DNA of 64,000 nucleotides from Acidobacteriota bacterium (GTDB taxonomy: Bacteria > Acidobacteriota > Thermoanaerobaculia > Multivoradales > JAGPDF01), in NCBI GenBank assembly GCA_014584695.1, contig JACTMI010000028.1, positions 186,001 through 250,000 of the forward strand, in the 5' to 3' direction. Below, in pieces: positions 35,630 through 47,663 of the stretch (positions are counted from its first letter, which is position 1; every line of letters begins with the position of its first letter). The notes beneath the pieces are model-generated. The model made no database searches. It was not told where the DNA came from and saw nothing but the letters and a program-made list of their open reading frames with translations. The position numbers and the translations under genes were made by a program.

Positions 35630-36532
35630 ATGGCGAGAGTCGCACGCGACGGACGAGAGCCGCGGTTCGGCGTCGAGGGCCGGCTGGAGCTGGGCGTAGC
35701 GGGAGCCGCTGGCCTGCGCTGGGGAGCCGTCGACCTCACGCCGGTGGTGGAGGAGGCGCGGCTCCGACACGATCTCTCGCCGGTGGCCGCGGCCGCGCTG
35801 GGACGCGCCCTCGCCGGAGCGAGCCTGCTGCTCCACCTCTCGGCCCGTGCCTGCCGGAGGCTGACCGTCGTCGTTACCGGCGACGGGCCGCTCGGCAAGG
35901 TCCTCGCCGAGGCCGACGACGCGGGCAATCTCCGCGGGCTGGTGGCCGAGCCGCGGGTCGACCTGCCCGCAGCGGCGCCGCCGGGCAAGCTGCCGGTGGG
36001 CGCCGCCGTGGGCAAGGGGCGTCTGCGCGTGGTGCGCGACCTCGCCGACGGTTCCACCTACGAGAGCCAGGTCGAGCTGCAGACGGGCGAGATCGGGCTC
36101 GACCTGGCGCATTTCCTCGACCAGAGCGAGCAGACTCCTTCCGCCGTGCTGGTGGGCGTGCTCGAAGGGCCCGAGGGGGTGCGGGCCGCGGGCGGCATGA
36201 TCGTCGAGGTGATGCCCGATGCGGCGCCCCAGGTGGTCGAGCGGCTGGAGGAGAACCTCTCGGCCGTCGCCGGCGTGAGCCGACGATTGGAAGCCGGTGG
36301 CGTGGAGGGGGTCGTCACGGCGGTGCTCGCCGGGTTGGACGTCGAGCGGCTCGAGCGGCTACCGGTCCGCTTTCGCTGCTCGTGCAGCCGCGAGACGCTG
36401 CTCGACCACCTGGTGACCCTGACCGCGGAGGAGCGGGCCGAGGTCGCCGACCCCGACGGCAAGATCGAAGCCGAGTGCGCGTACTGCGCCGCGCGCTATC
36501 TCTACCTCTCGGCCGAGCTCGACACGCAGTGA
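35630..36532 (+). CDS. hslO: Redox-regulated chaperone Hsp33
   Basis: Hsp33 is a holdase that becomes active when its zinc-binding cysteines are oxidised. The 300-residue product has the N-terminal core with TGDGPLGKVLAEAD and, near the C-terminus, the zinc switch CSC (in VRFRCSCSRET) and CAYC. All four cysteines are present, so the redox switch is intact. GGGGAG lies 5' of the start, and TGG-TAGGTT (35569-35574) upstream resembles an extended -10, so it may be transcribed separately from radC. Confidence 0.96.
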   Translation: MARVARDGREPRFGVEGRLELGVAGAAGLRWGAVDLTPVVEEARLRHDLSPVAAAALGRALAGASLLLHLSARACRRLTVVVTGDGPLGKVLAEADDAGNLRGLVAEPRVDLPAAAPPGKLPVGAAVGKGRLRVVRDLADGSTYESQVELQTGEIGLDLAHFLDQSEQTPSAVLVGVLEGPEGVRAAGGMIVEVMPDAAPQVVERLEENLSAVAGVSRRLEAGGVEGVVTAVLAGLDVERLERLPVRFRCSCSRETLLDHLVTLTAEERAEVADPDGKIEAECAYCAARYLYLSAELDTQ

Positions 36533-36571
36533 GCGCGACGGCCCGCTGCTAGACTGTCTGCCGGAAGCCCG

Positions 36572-38569
36572 ATGGGTACCTTCTACGTCACCACACCGAT
36601 CTACTACGTCAACGATCTGCCCCACGTCGGGCACATCTTCACCACCGTCGTCGCCGATACCTTGGCCCGCTACCGGCGGCTGGCGGGCGACGACGTCCGG
36701 TTCCTGACCGGCACCGACGAGCACGGCCAGAAGATCGAGCGGGCGGCGCGCAAGGAGGGGGTGGCGCCGATCGAGCTCGCTGATCGCGTGGTCGCCCGCT
36801 ATCACGAACTGTGGCGACTGTTCGGGATCTCTCACGACGACTTCATCCGCACCACGCAACCACGGCACGAGCGGGCGGTGCCCGAGATCTTGTGCCGGAT
36901 GGAGGCCGCCGGGGACATCTACCGCGCCAGCCACGAGGGTTGGTACTGCAGTGGGTGCGAGACCTTCTACACCGAAAAGGAGCTCGGCCAGCCAGGCAAC
37001 CTCTGTCCCGACCACGGCACGCCGACGGAGTGGAAGTCCGAGGAGAATCTCTTCTTCCGTCTCTCGAAGTACGAGCGACCGCTGCTCGACCACTATCGGA
37101 ACCATCCCGAGTTCGTCCGGCCCGAGACGCGGCTCAACGAGATCCGTGCCTTCGTCGAGGGGGGCCTCAAGGACCTCTCGATCAGCCGCTTCGCGCTCGA
37201 CTGGGGAGTGCCCTTTCCCGACCATCCCGGCCACTCCGTCTGGGTCTGGCTGGACGCTCTGACCAACTACGTCTCGGCGCTCGGTTTCGGCGGCCCGCAG
37301 AGTGAAGCGGCCCTCTATCGCCGGTACTGGGAGTCCGATGGCGTCCGCATCCACTTGGTGGGCAAGGACATCGTCCGGTTTCACGCCGTCTTCTGGCCCG
37401 CCTTCCTGATGTCGGCGGGCCTGCCCCTGCCGACCACGGTCTGGGCCCACGGCTGGTGGCTGCGCGACGAGCGGAAGATGTCGAAGTCGGTCGGCAACGT
37501 CGTTCGGCCGGATCATCTGGTCGAACGGTTCGGACCGGATCCGCTGCGCTACTTCTTGTTGCGCGAGATGGTCTTCGGGCAGGACGCGAGCTTCTCCGAC
37601 GAGGCCTTCGCCGACCGCTACAACAGCGACCTCGCCAACGACCTCGGCAACACCGCGAGCCGGCTGGTGACGATGTCGCGCAGCGCTTTCGGCGGCAAGA
37701 CGCCGCCGGTGCCCTGCGACGACAACCCGCTCCTGCCGGTCGCGCGCGAGGTGGTTGCCGAGTACCGCCAGGCGATGGACGAGCTGGGGTTCCAGACCGC
37801 GCTGCGAGCGCTCTGGCGGCTCCTCGCCGAAGCCAATCAGTACCTGGTGGCGCGCGAGCCGTGGAAGCGGATCAAGTCCGAGGGTCCGACCGAGTCGCTC
37901 TCGCGCGTTCTCTGGAATGGTCTCGAGAGCGTCCGCATCGTCGCCACCGGGCTGCTGCCCTTCCTGCCGTCGGTGGCGCCGCGCGTGCTCGCGGCGATCG
38001 GCGCCGAGGCCGGGCCCGTAGGCCTGGAGGCGCTCGCTTGGGGCGGCCTTCCCACTGGCCGCGAGCTGCCCGCGCTCGAGCCCCTCTTCCCCCGGATCGA
38101 CAAGGAGAAGTTCATGTCCGAGATCACCGCACCCGTGTCCGCGCCCAGCGAGAGCGCCCGAGCGCCGTCTCCGGACGGACCAGCGAGCGGTCCGAGCCAA
38201 GCGCCGCCTGCCGAGCCGAGGCCCGCTAGCCCGGCCGGTCAGATCGACATCACCCAGTTCGCGAGCGTGGACCTGCGAATCGGCCGCGTCCTCAGCTGCG
38301 AGAACCTGCCCAAGTCCGAGAAGCTGCTGAAGCTGATGGTGGACGTCGGCGAAGAGCGTCCGCGGCAGGTGCTCGCAGGTATCGCCAAGGCCTATCGGCC
38401 GGAGGAGCTCGTCGGCTCCGAGGTCGTTCTGGTCGCGAACTTGAAGCCGGCCAAGCTGATGGGGCACGAGTCCCAGGGCATGGTGCTGGCGGCCACCGAT
38501 GGCGAGGGTAGGCCGATCCTGCTGCGGCCTCACGTCGGGGGCTCAGCACCGGGAACTCGCGTCAAGTGA
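36572..38569 (+). CDS. metG: Methionyl-tRNA synthetase with C-terminal tRNA-binding domain
   Basis: This enzyme charges tRNA-Met. The 665-residue class I synthetase has TPIYYVNDLPHVGH (HIGH box), a Cys-containing connective domain (YCSGCETFY), the KMSKS loop RKMSKSVGN, and an anticodon-binding helical domain. A Pro/Ser/Ala linker (about residues 515-560) leads to an EMAP-II-like OB domain beginning DITQFASVDLRIGRV, used for dimerisation and tRNA binding. A TGC-TAGACT element (36550-36555) lies 16 nt upstream and a GGAAG site lies near the ATG. Confidence 0.97.
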   Translation: MGTFYVTTPIYYVNDLPHVGHIFTTVVADTLARYRRLAGDDVRFLTGTDEHGQKIERAARKEGVAPIELADRVVARYHELWRLFGISHDDFIRTTQPRHERAVPEILCRMEAAGDIYRASHEGWYCSGCETFYTEKELGQPGNLCPDHGTPTEWKSEENLFFRLSKYERPLLDHYRNHPEFVRPETRLNEIRAFVEGGLKDLSISRFALDWGVPFPDHPGHSVWVWLDALTNYVSALGFGGPQSEAALYRRYWESDGVRIHLVGKDIVRFHAVFWPAFLMSAGLPLPTTVWAHGWWLRDERKMSKSVGNVVRPDHLVERFGPDPLRYFLLREMVFGQDASFSDEAFADRYNSDLANDLGNTASRLVTMSRSAFGGKTPPVPCDDNPLLPVAREVVAEYRQAMDELGFQTALRALWRLLAEANQYLVAREPWKRIKSEGPTESLSRVLWNGLESVRIVATGLLPFLPSVAPRVLAAIGAEAGPVGLEALAWGGLPTGRELPALEPLFPRIDKEKFMSEITAPVSAPSESARAPSPDGPASGPSQAPPAEPRPASPAGQIDITQFASVDLRIGRVLSCENLPKSEKLLKLMVDVGEERPRQVLAGIAKAYRPEELVGSEVVLVANLKPAKLMGHESQGMVLAATDGEGRPILLRPHVGGSAPGTRVK

Positions 38570-38597
38570 GCGCGCTGGTGGCGGCGGACGGCCGCCG

Positions 38598-39365
38598 ATG
38601 TTGATCGACTCGCACTGCCACCTGCAACACTTCGATGCCGAGGAGCGCGTCGCCGTTCTCGACCGCGCGCGGGCGCGAGGCGTGACCGGGTTCCTGATCC
38701 CCGCGATCCGCCTCTCGGAGGCGGCCGAGCTGCTCCGTTTCTGCGAAGGGGAGCCCGGCGTCTGGTGCGCGCTCGGCGTCCATCCCCACGAAGCCGCGAG
38801 CTGGCGGGAGGGAGACGAAGATCGGCTGCGCGCGCTGCTCGCTCACCCGCGCGCTGTCGCGGTGGGGGAGTGCGGGCTCGATTTCTACTACGACCACAGT
38901 CCGCGCGAGGTTCAGGAGCGGGTGCTCGAGCTCCAGCTCCGCCTGGCGGTCGAGCTCCACCTGCCGGCGGTGATCCACAATCGGGACTCCAACGACGCGA
39001 TGGTCGCCATGCTCCTCCGGCCCGAGCTCGAGCGGCTAGTGTGCGATCTCCACTCCTTTGCCGGAGGAGTCGAGATGGCGCGCGCCCTCGCGCCGCGCGG
39101 ACACTACTTCGGCTTCTCCGGCATGATCACCTTCCCCCGCGCGGACAATGTGCGCGAGGTCCTACCCGGGATCCCGCCGGACCGCCTGCTGGTCGAGACC
39201 GACACGCCCTACCTCGCGCCGGTGCCCTACCGGGGCCGCCGCAACGAGCCGGCCTTCGTCGTCGAGGTGGCCGAGCGGCTGGCTCGGGAGCTGGCGGTGC
39301 CGCTCGAAGAGCTGGCGCAGTCGACCCGAGCGAACTTTCAGCGGCTCTTCACGCGGGCGGCCTAG
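38598..39365 (+). CDS. tatD: TatD family metal-dependent hydrolase
   Basis: This 255-residue TIM-barrel nuclease-like hydrolase has IDSHCHLQHFD (first metal His pair), GECGLDFYY (Glu ligand), LPAVIHNRD (His), LHSFAGG (His) and ETDTPYLAP (Asp). The set is complete for the family, whose members are 3'-5' DNA exonucleases or deacylases of D-aminoacyl-tRNA. The ATG at 38598 gives the usual MLIDSHCH start. It lies 28 nt after metG, a common neighbour in bacteria, and is probably co-transcribed. Confidence 0.95.
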   Translation: MLIDSHCHLQHFDAEERVAVLDRARARGVTGFLIPAIRLSEAAELLRFCEGEPGVWCALGVHPHEAASWREGDEDRLRALLAHPRAVAVGECGLDFYYDHSPREVQERVLELQLRLAVELHLPAVIHNRDSNDAMVAMLLRPELERLVCDLHSFAGGVEMARALAPRGHYFGFSGMITFPRADNVREVLPGIPPDRLLVETDTPYLAPVPYRGRRNEPAFVVEVAERLARELAVPLEELAQSTRANFQRLFTRAA

Positions 39366-39367
39366 CG

Positions 39368-39416
39368 GAGCCCCCCCTGCCCGCGGCCTCCCGGAACCTC
39401 GCCGCGGAGGGGGCTC
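39368..39416 (+). terminator. Hairpin after tatD
   Basis: GAGCCCCC (39368-39375) pairs with GGGGGCTC (39409-39416), with an internal CCGCGG pair inside the 33-nt loop. There is no T tract. It begins 2 nt after the tatD stop and ends just before a -35-like TCGACG of the next gene. Confidence 0.5.
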
Positions 39417-39443
39417 GACGCCGGGCGCGGACAGGGCTAGCCT
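39415..39443 (+). promoter_or_regulatory. Putative leaderless promoter of the propeller-GGDEF gene
   Basis: TCGACG (39415-39420) and TAGCCT (39438-39443) are spaced by 17 nt. The -10 ends 9 nt before the ATG at 39453 with no Shine-Dalgarno. The -35 matches the consensus at only four of six positions. Confidence 0.4.
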
Positions 39444-39452
39444 TCCGTCACC

Positions 39453-42400
39453 ATGGCGACCTGCCGATCGGGGGAGCGGCGGCCGCGACGACGGCGTGCG
39501 ATGGGCCGCGCCCTGGCGGCCGGTCTCGTCGCGTGCGCGGTCCACGCGGCTCCGGAGCCGCGCCTGTTCGAATCCGGCCGGCCGGCCCACCGCGTCTTTC
39601 TGGTGCAGGATGGCATCCCCCACAGCACGGTCCACGCGCTGTTGTTGGCCAGCGACGGGCGGCTCTGGGTCGGTACGCAGGACGGCGCGGCCGTCTACGA
39701 CGGTCGCGCCTGGACTGCCGTCGACTTGCCCACCCGGTCGCTCTCGAACTTCGTGCGCGCCATCGCGGAGACTTCCGACGGCGCGCTCTGGTTCGGCACG
39801 CAGAGCGCGGGCCTGCTCCGGCTCCACCAGGGCGCCTGGTCGATCTTCGGCCCGGAGGGCCCAACCGCCCTCGGCGAGCGAATCAACGCGCTGCTCGCCG
39901 TCGAGCGGGAGGGGCGGCCCGAGCTCTGGGTCGCCACCCACGACGACGGCGTCGCCCACCTGCGCGACGGCCAGATCACACGCTACGGTCTCGCCGAGGG
40001 CCTGCCCTCGCCGCGCGCTTGGGACCTGCTCTGGCGTGACGGCGCCGCCGGGGGAGAGATCTGGGCGGCGACCGGAGAAGGGCCGGTGCGTCTCAGCGCG
40101 AAGGGGGACCGCTTCGAATCGCCCGACGGCGCGCCGAGAGTCTCGGCGAGCGCGCTGCTCGAGGTGCGCGGGGCCGACGGTGTCGAGCTCTGGATGGGGA
40201 CCTACGGCGAGGGAATCGCTCGGTGGCGTGCGGGGGAGTGGAGCTGGATCGGCAGGGAAGATGGGCTGGCGAATCTCTTCGTCACCGACTTGGCGCCCGG
40301 AATCCAGCCGGGGCAGGTCTGGATCGCCACGGACGGCGGCGGCTTGAACGGTTGGCGCGACGGGCGCGTCGACCAGCTCGAGCTGGGCTCCGACCTCGCC
40401 TCGGGCGCCGTCTACCGCGTGCTCGAGACCCGCGCCGACCAGGGCGCGGCGGCGCTCTGGCTGGGCACCCGGAACCACGGCCTGATTCGCGTGGTCGAGG
40501 GCTACTGGCGGGCCTTCCTGCCGGTCGAGGCGACGCCGCGCCTGCCGGTGACGGCGCTCCTCGTCGAGCAGGATCCGCGCCACGGAGAGACCCTCTGGCT
40601 GGGGACCGATGGTCGCGGCCTTGCCCGTTGGCAGGCGGGGCGCTGGACTCATTTCGATCGCGCGTCGGGAGCGCTCGCCAACGACAGCGTCCTGGCGCTC
40701 GCCTCCTGGACCGGAGGCGACGGGCGGCGAGAGCTCTGGGTCGGAACCCGCAACGGCGGTCTGTCGCGGTGGGACGGCCGTGGTTGGCGTCACTACTCGG
40801 CGCAGCGCGGCGAGCTACCGAACGATCTGGTACAGGCCCTGCTGGTGCGGACCGATGCCACCGGGCGCTCGGCGCTCTGGATCGGCACCCGCGATGGTTT
40901 GGCGAGCTTCGATGGCGTGGCCTTTCGCCGCGAGGACCGGAGCGAAGGGGACCCGCGCGGCTCGATCGTGGCACTCGCGGAGTCGCGGCGCGAGGGCCGC
41001 CCGGCCGAGCTCTGGGTCGGGACCACGCAGGGGCTCTACCGCGGCGACGGCGTGCGGTGGCGGCAGTACGGCCCCGACCAGGGCCTGCGCAATCCGACCG
41101 TGCACGCGCTCCACCCATCGACCGATGCGACGGGCCGTAGCGTCCTTTGGCTCGGCACCGACGGCGGCGGGGCCTACCGGCTCGACCTCGCGAATCCAGA
41201 TGCGAGGCCAGTTCACCTCGACGAGCTTTCCGACGGCCGGCTGCCCAACGACGTCGTGTATGCCTTCGCCGAGGATCTCCGCGGGCGGCTCTATCTGTCC
41301 ACGAACCGCGGAGTAGCACGCCTGGTGCCCGCCGGTGGTCGCTTCACGATCGAGACCTTCGACGTGCATCAGGGGCTGCCGAGCGCGCAAGGCAACCGGG
41401 GTGCCGTCGCGACCGACACGGCGGGTCGGATCTGGTTCGGCACGGTCGGCGGCGGCACGGCGCTCGATCCTGCCCGTGAGGCGGTGGATCGGGTGCCGAA
41501 GCGTCTGACTCTCACGGCGACGAGCCTCGGAGCGACTCCGGACGTGCTCTCCGACGGTGGGCAGCTGAGTCCGAACCGGCGGCGTGTCCGATTCAGGTAT
41601 CGGCTCCTCAGCTTCTTCGGCGAGGAATATACCCGTTACCGGACACGGCTCGATGGCCTGGAACCGACCTTCGGCGACTGGTCGAGCGACCCGGAGCGGG
41701 AATTCTCGGCGCTGGCGCCGGGGGAGTACCGCTTCGAGGTCTGGGGGCGGGACGCCTCGGGCAATCTCGCAGGTCCCATGACGCTTGCTTTCGAGGTCGA
41801 GCCAGCGCTGTGGCAGCGCGGCTGGGTGCGTGGTCTGCTCGCCGCCCTGCTCGCCGCGCTCGTCGTGGCCGCCTGGAGAGCGCGCGCCGCGGCTCACGCC
41901 CGTCGCGAGACGGAGCTGGAGGAACTGGTCGCCGCGCGCACGCGCCAGCTCGAAAGCGCCAATCGGCTGTTGGTCGAGCTCTCCTACCTGGACCCCGTGA
42001 CGACCATCCCGAATCGCCGTCGGTTCGATCACGTGCTCGACGAGGAGTGGCGACGCGCGGCGCGGGCGCGCGGACCGCTGGCGCTGGTCATGGTGGATGT
42101 CGACGGCTTCAAGACCTACAACGACACCTACGGCCACCAGCTGGGCGATGAGTGCCTGCGGCGGGTGGCGCGGACGCTCGCCGACCATCTGCCACGCGCC
42201 GGCGACGCCGTCGCCCGCTATGGTGGCGACGAGTTCGCGGTGCTGCTGCCCGCCACCGAGGGCCCGTCGGCGCTCGCCTTGGCCGAGCGCCTCCGCCGTG
42301 AGGTTTTTCGGCTGGGGATCCCCCACCGCGGCTCGACGGTCGCGCCGCAGGTCACGGCGACGTGCGGCGTGGCGGTGCGCCGGCCGCTCGGCGCCGACTC

Positions 42401-42512
42401 GCCCAACGAGCTGGTGGCGGCGGCCGACGCCGCCCTCTACGAGGCGAAGCGCGCCGGACGCAATCGGGCCCACCTCGAGAGTGTCGCCGCGGCGCTGCCG
42501 CCGAACGGCTGA
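39453..42512 (+). CDS. Periplasmic propeller sensor with cytoplasmic diguanylate cyclase domain
   Basis: This 1019-residue protein joins an exported beta-propeller to a GGDEF domain. A signal-like stretch near residues 17-32 is followed by many Reg_prop-type units ending in LWVGTQDG, LWFGTQSAG, LWIGTRDG and similar (about 50-680). A Y_Y_Y-like domain (about 715-780) and a transmembrane helix (about 790-810) lead to a coiled coil and GGDEF (about 845-1010). The active motif YGGDEF is intact near 924. RAGD lies five residues before it, matching the RxxD inhibitory site, so product feedback is expected. Such propellers usually sit on histidine kinases; here the output is c-di-GMP. An in-frame ATG at 39501 is an alternative start. 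Confidence 0.92.
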   Translation: MATCRSGERRPRRRRAMGRALAAGLVACAVHAAPEPRLFESGRPAHRVFLVQDGIPHSTVHALLLASDGRLWVGTQDGAAVYDGRAWTAVDLPTRSLSNFVRAIAETSDGALWFGTQSAGLLRLHQGAWSIFGPEGPTALGERINALLAVEREGRPELWVATHDDGVAHLRDGQITRYGLAEGLPSPRAWDLLWRDGAAGGEIWAATGEGPVRLSAKGDRFESPDGAPRVSASALLEVRGADGVELWMGTYGEGIARWRAGEWSWIGREDGLANLFVTDLAPGIQPGQVWIATDGGGLNGWRDGRVDQLELGSDLASGAVYRVLETRADQGAAALWLGTRNHGLIRVVEGYWRAFLPVEATPRLPVTALLVEQDPRHGETLWLGTDGRGLARWQAGRWTHFDRASGALANDSVLALASWTGGDGRRELWVGTRNGGLSRWDGRGWRHYSAQRGELPNDLVQALLVRTDATGRSALWIGTRDGLASFDGVAFRREDRSEGDPRGSIVALAESRREGRPAELWVGTTQGLYRGDGVRWRQYGPDQGLRNPTVHALHPSTDATGRSVLWLGTDGGGAYRLDLANPDARPVHLDELSDGRLPNDVVYAFAEDLRGRLYLSTNRGVARLVPAGGRFTIETFDVHQGLPSAQGNRGAVATDTAGRIWFGTVGGGTALDPAREAVDRVPKRLTLTATSLGATPDVLSDGGQLSPNRRRVRFRYRLLSFFGEEYTRYRTRLDGLEPTFGDWSSDPEREFSALAPGEYRFEVWGRDASGNLAGPMTLAFEVEPALWQRGWVRGLLAALLAALVVAAWRARAAAHARRETELEELVAARTRQLESANRLLVELSYLDPVTTIPNRRRFDHVLDEEWRRAARARGPLALVMVDVDGFKTYNDTYGHQLGDECLRRVARTLADHLPRAGDAVARYGGDEFAVLLPATEGPSALALAERLRREVFRLGIPHRGSTVAPQVTATCGVAVRRPLGADSPNELVAAADAALYEAKRAGRNRAHLESVAAALPPNG

Positions 42513-42519
42513 GGCGAGC

Positions 42520-44484
42520 TCAGACTTCCGGCACGGGCGGAGCGAGCCCCAGGATCCCCGCCCGCAGCCACCTGCACAGCGGTCCAGAGACCTCCGGCTC
42601 GGCGGCCGATGGCGCCCGCCAGTCAACCGGGCTCGCGAACGCGGAACGATCTGGAGCTGAAGCGGACGGCCCTGTCTTGACGATCCACACCGTCAGCCTT
42701 CCGCTCTCGAAGTCGTCGCTGAGGAGCCGATTCTCGGCGCGGGCGAGCGCGCGCGCCGCCGTCCACGCATCGGCGATCCGGCAGTCGATCGGGTCCGCCG
42801 CGCTCACCGTGGCAGTCGGCAGCCTGACCAGCGCCAGGGGGGAATAGCTCCGATCGTGTTCCGTCACGGTGAGCCAGCAGACGCCTTCGGAGGCGCCCGA
42901 CGCCCGCAGCCAACGGGCGAGCTCCCGCCCGTGCCAATAGAGCTCGTCGAGCGTCTCTGCCCGCGTGAACCACAGGCGGAAGTCGGCCGGGTCGTGGCTG
43001 GCGTAGCCGGCGACCGAGCGCCGACCAGAGCGCAGCGCTGCCCACATCGCATCGACGCGATAGGTTCCGGCATGCCGTTCGAGCGTTCGGTCGGCCGCGA
43101 TCTCGAGCGCGCTCAGGTGGAACACCGAACAGTCGGCTGGCAGCGCGGCGACGAGTGCGTCCTGGCGAATCCGAGCCCCGGCCTGATCGTGGCTCGGCGC
43201 CGGATGGGCCTGCTCGAGGACCACCAGCGCTCCGAGGAGCGGGACCCATCGGCGCCAGCGACCAGCGCGCAGGCGATCGATCGCGAGTGCCACGCCGACC
43301 GCTGCCGGCAGCAGCAGGACGAGAGCAAGCCGAGGGACCGCCCGCACCTGCTCGCCTCCCGGCAAGAGTCCGGCGATGGCGGGCCAGGGGGAGAACCCTC
43401 CGGGCCAACGCGTGGAGAGCGCGACCGTGAGAATCAGGGTCGCCGCGAGCCAGCGCCCCCATGCCTGGTTTCGCGCGCTCCAGAAGCCACCGAAGACGAG
43501 CACAGTGGTCACCAGACCGACTCCCAGCCGCTGTTCCCACTCGGAGGGGAGTGCCTCGGGTCCCAGGATCCTCGTGGTCCAGCCCCAGACGCGGGCATCC
43601 CAGCCGGTGTGAAGCCAACTGGCGGCGCTCGGTAGCACGAGCGCGATCTCGGGCGGCGTCGGCCCGAGCAGAGCTCGCTGCGCGGACGACCAGGCCAACG
43701 CGAGCGGCGCGATGAGAACGAGCGCAGCGATCGCCGCGCCGACGAGCCCCGGTCCGGTGGCGCGCACGAAGCTCGACAGGCTCCGCCGACAGTCGGGGAG
43801 CGCCAGCGCGACGGCGAGTCCGATCAGCAGGACGGCCGCCGTCATCCACGCGAGGTAGAGACAGGCGTACGCTTGGGCGGCCGCCGCGATCGCTCCGATG
43901 GCCAGCAGCCGTCCGTCGTCTCGCCGACTCGCTCGCCGGACGAGATCCGCGAGCGCGAGCAGGGCGAGCACGGCGGGAGCCTGGAGGTAGAGCTGTTGAT
44001 GGCTGAAGTGCGCCGCTCGCGGGCTCCCGAAGGCGACCAGGAAGCCGCCGAGGGAGCACGCGAGGTGAGAGGCACCGAGGGTTCGGCGCAGCCCGACCGC
44101 GACCACGGCGTACAGGGCGGCCAGCCAGCAGGCCCAGGTCGAGACGCTCGCGGCGTCGGTGCCCGCGCCCAGGGCCCGGAAGCTCGCATAGAGCGGGAGC
44201 GCGGCGAAATCGGTCTCCGTGAGCGCCCTCGTTCCGGTCATGGGAAAGTAGCCGGGTAGGTCGAGGAAGCCGCCGCGAGTCTCGCCGCGCGCCCACAGCG
44301 CGCCCTGTTCGAGCAGGAGGTTGTTGAGGCTGCCATCGAGGTCGTCGCTGGGCAGCTCCCGCAGTCCGCTGAGGACGGCCGCTCCGAAGAAGAGCCAGAG
44401 GCCGACGAGAAGCAGCGCCGCATGGAGTGCCACGACGCGCGCGACGGACGGTGCGTCGATCCGGGGGCTCCCCCGCAGGGTCAT
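42520..44484 (-). CDS. Large polytopic membrane protein of unknown function
   Basis: This 654-residue protein has roughly ten to twelve hydrophobic helices in its first ~470 residues and a soluble C-terminal part of ~180 residues. The first loop after helix 1 is acidic (ELPSDDLDGSLNN), which recalls GT-C glycosyltransferase folds, and the soluble tail would fit a periplasmic domain. I see no diagnostic motif, so the glycosyltransferase idea is an inference. The ATG at 44484 overlaps the Nif3-like stop (ATGA), so the two are co-expressed. Many reading frames run through this region, but hydrophobic periodicity supports only this one. Confidence 0.75.
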   Translation of the reverse strand: MTLRGSPRIDAPSVARVVALHAALLLVGLWLFFGAAVLSGLRELPSDDLDGSLNNLLLEQGALWARGETRGGFLDLPGYFPMTGTRALTETDFAALPLYASFRALGAGTDAASVSTWACWLAALYAVVAVGLRRTLGASHLACSLGGFLVAFGSPRAAHFSHQQLYLQAPAVLALLALADLVRRASRRDDGRLLAIGAIAAAAQAYACLYLAWMTAAVLLIGLAVALALPDCRRSLSSFVRATGPGLVGAAIAALVLIAPLALAWSSAQRALLGPTPPEIALVLPSAASWLHTGWDARVWGWTTRILGPEALPSEWEQRLGVGLVTTVLVFGGFWSARNQAWGRWLAATLILTVALSTRWPGGFSPWPAIAGLLPGGEQVRAVPRLALVLLLPAAVGVALAIDRLRAGRWRRWVPLLGALVVLEQAHPAPSHDQAGARIRQDALVAALPADCSVFHLSALEIAADRTLERHAGTYRVDAMWAALRSGRRSVAGYASHDPADFRLWFTRAETLDELYWHGRELARWLRASGASEGVCWLTVTEHDRSYSPLALVRLPTATVSAADPIDCRIADAWTAARALARAENRLLSDDFESGRLTVWIVKTGPSASAPDRSAFASPVDWRAPSAAEPEVSGPLCRWLRAGILGLAPPVPEV

Positions 44485-45236
44485 ACCGGATTGGGCAGGT
44501 CGACGAACCGGTGGTCGAGGCCGAAACGTTCCGCCAGGTGCCCGCCGAGGGCCTGGATGCCGAGGCACTCGGTAGCGTAATGCCCGCAAGCGAGGAAGTG
44601 GATCCGGCTCTCCCGCGCGACGTGCATCACCCACTCGGCCGGCTCTCCGGTCAGGAAGGCATCGAGGCCCGCGGCGATCGCGGCATGGAGCTCGCCGGCG
44701 GCGCCGCCGGAGACGATGCCCACCGAGCCGACCTTCTCGGGTCCCGAGAGGAAGGCGAGGGGCTCCTGGCCGAACAGCGCGCGGCAGCGAGACACCAGCT
44801 CCGAGGCGGTGATCGCCTCCGGATAGCGCCCGCGGTAGCCGATCGGTGCGCCCTGGTACTCGGCGAAGGGCTCGACCGAGTAGAGGCCGAGGCGGCGGGC
44901 GGCGAGCGCGTTGTTGCCGATCTCGGCGTGGCGGTCGAGCGGCAGGTGGTAGGCGACGAGGTGCATGCCCGACTCGATCAGCGCCGCCACCCGCCGGTAC
45001 TGGCTGCCGACCAGCTCGCGGGGGCGGCCGTCCCAGAACAGGCCGTGGTGGACCAGGACGGCGTCGGCCTCGAGCTCACGGGCTCGCTCGAACAGCTCCA
45101 CGCAGGCCGAGACGCCGGTGACGATTCGCCGCACGCTTCGTCGCCCCTCGACCTGCAGTCCATTGGGGCCGAAGTCCCTCCCGGAGCGGGCGTCGAGCAG
45201 CTGATCGCAGTGAGCGACGAGGTCGTGGATGTCCAT
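44481..45236 (-). CDS. Nif3-like dinuclear metal-binding protein
   Basis: This 251-residue member of the Nif3/YbgI/DUF34 family forms hexamers binding two metal ions per subunit. Metal-ligand regions are VLVHHGLFWDGRP, YHLPLDRHAEIGNN and the C-terminal HFLACGHYATECLG. The biochemical role of the family is unsettled. The start gives the standard MDIHDLVAHCDQLLD. It lies downstream of pnp, separated by a terminator-like hairpin. Confidence 0.93.
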   Translation of the reverse strand: MDIHDLVAHCDQLLDARSGRDFGPNGLQVEGRRSVRRIVTGVSACVELFERARELEADAVLVHHGLFWDGRPRELVGSQYRRVAALIESGMHLVAYHLPLDRHAEIGNNALAARRLGLYSVEPFAEYQGAPIGYRGRYPEAITASELVSRCRALFGQEPLAFLSGPEKVGSVGIVSGGAAGELHAAIAAGLDAFLTGEPAEWVMHVARESRIHFLACGHYATECLGIQALGGHLAERFGLDHRFVDLPNPV

Positions 45237-45330
45237 TCCGGGAGTTTGCCACGGCGCCGCTCGGTCGCGCGCCCCGTGCGCGAAGGCGGCGGATACGTGG
45301 CCCGCTCGACGATCAGGACTTCCACGCGCA

Positions 45331-45360
45331 AGGGGCCGGCTCCGCGAGGAACCGGCCCCT
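45331..45360 (-). terminator. GCGA-looped hairpin after pnp
   Basis: AGGGGCCGG (45331-45339) pairs with CCGGCCCCT (45352-45360). After one mismatch, TCC pairs with GGA to close a GCGA tetraloop. It is 32 nt past the pnp stop and before the Nif3-like gene. No U tract follows, so it may end the operon only with help, or protect the 3' end. Confidence 0.55.
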
Positions 45361-45392
45361 GGGATTCGAACGAGCTGCAGGGACTGCCTGGC

Positions 45393-47663
<2,271 letters not shown>

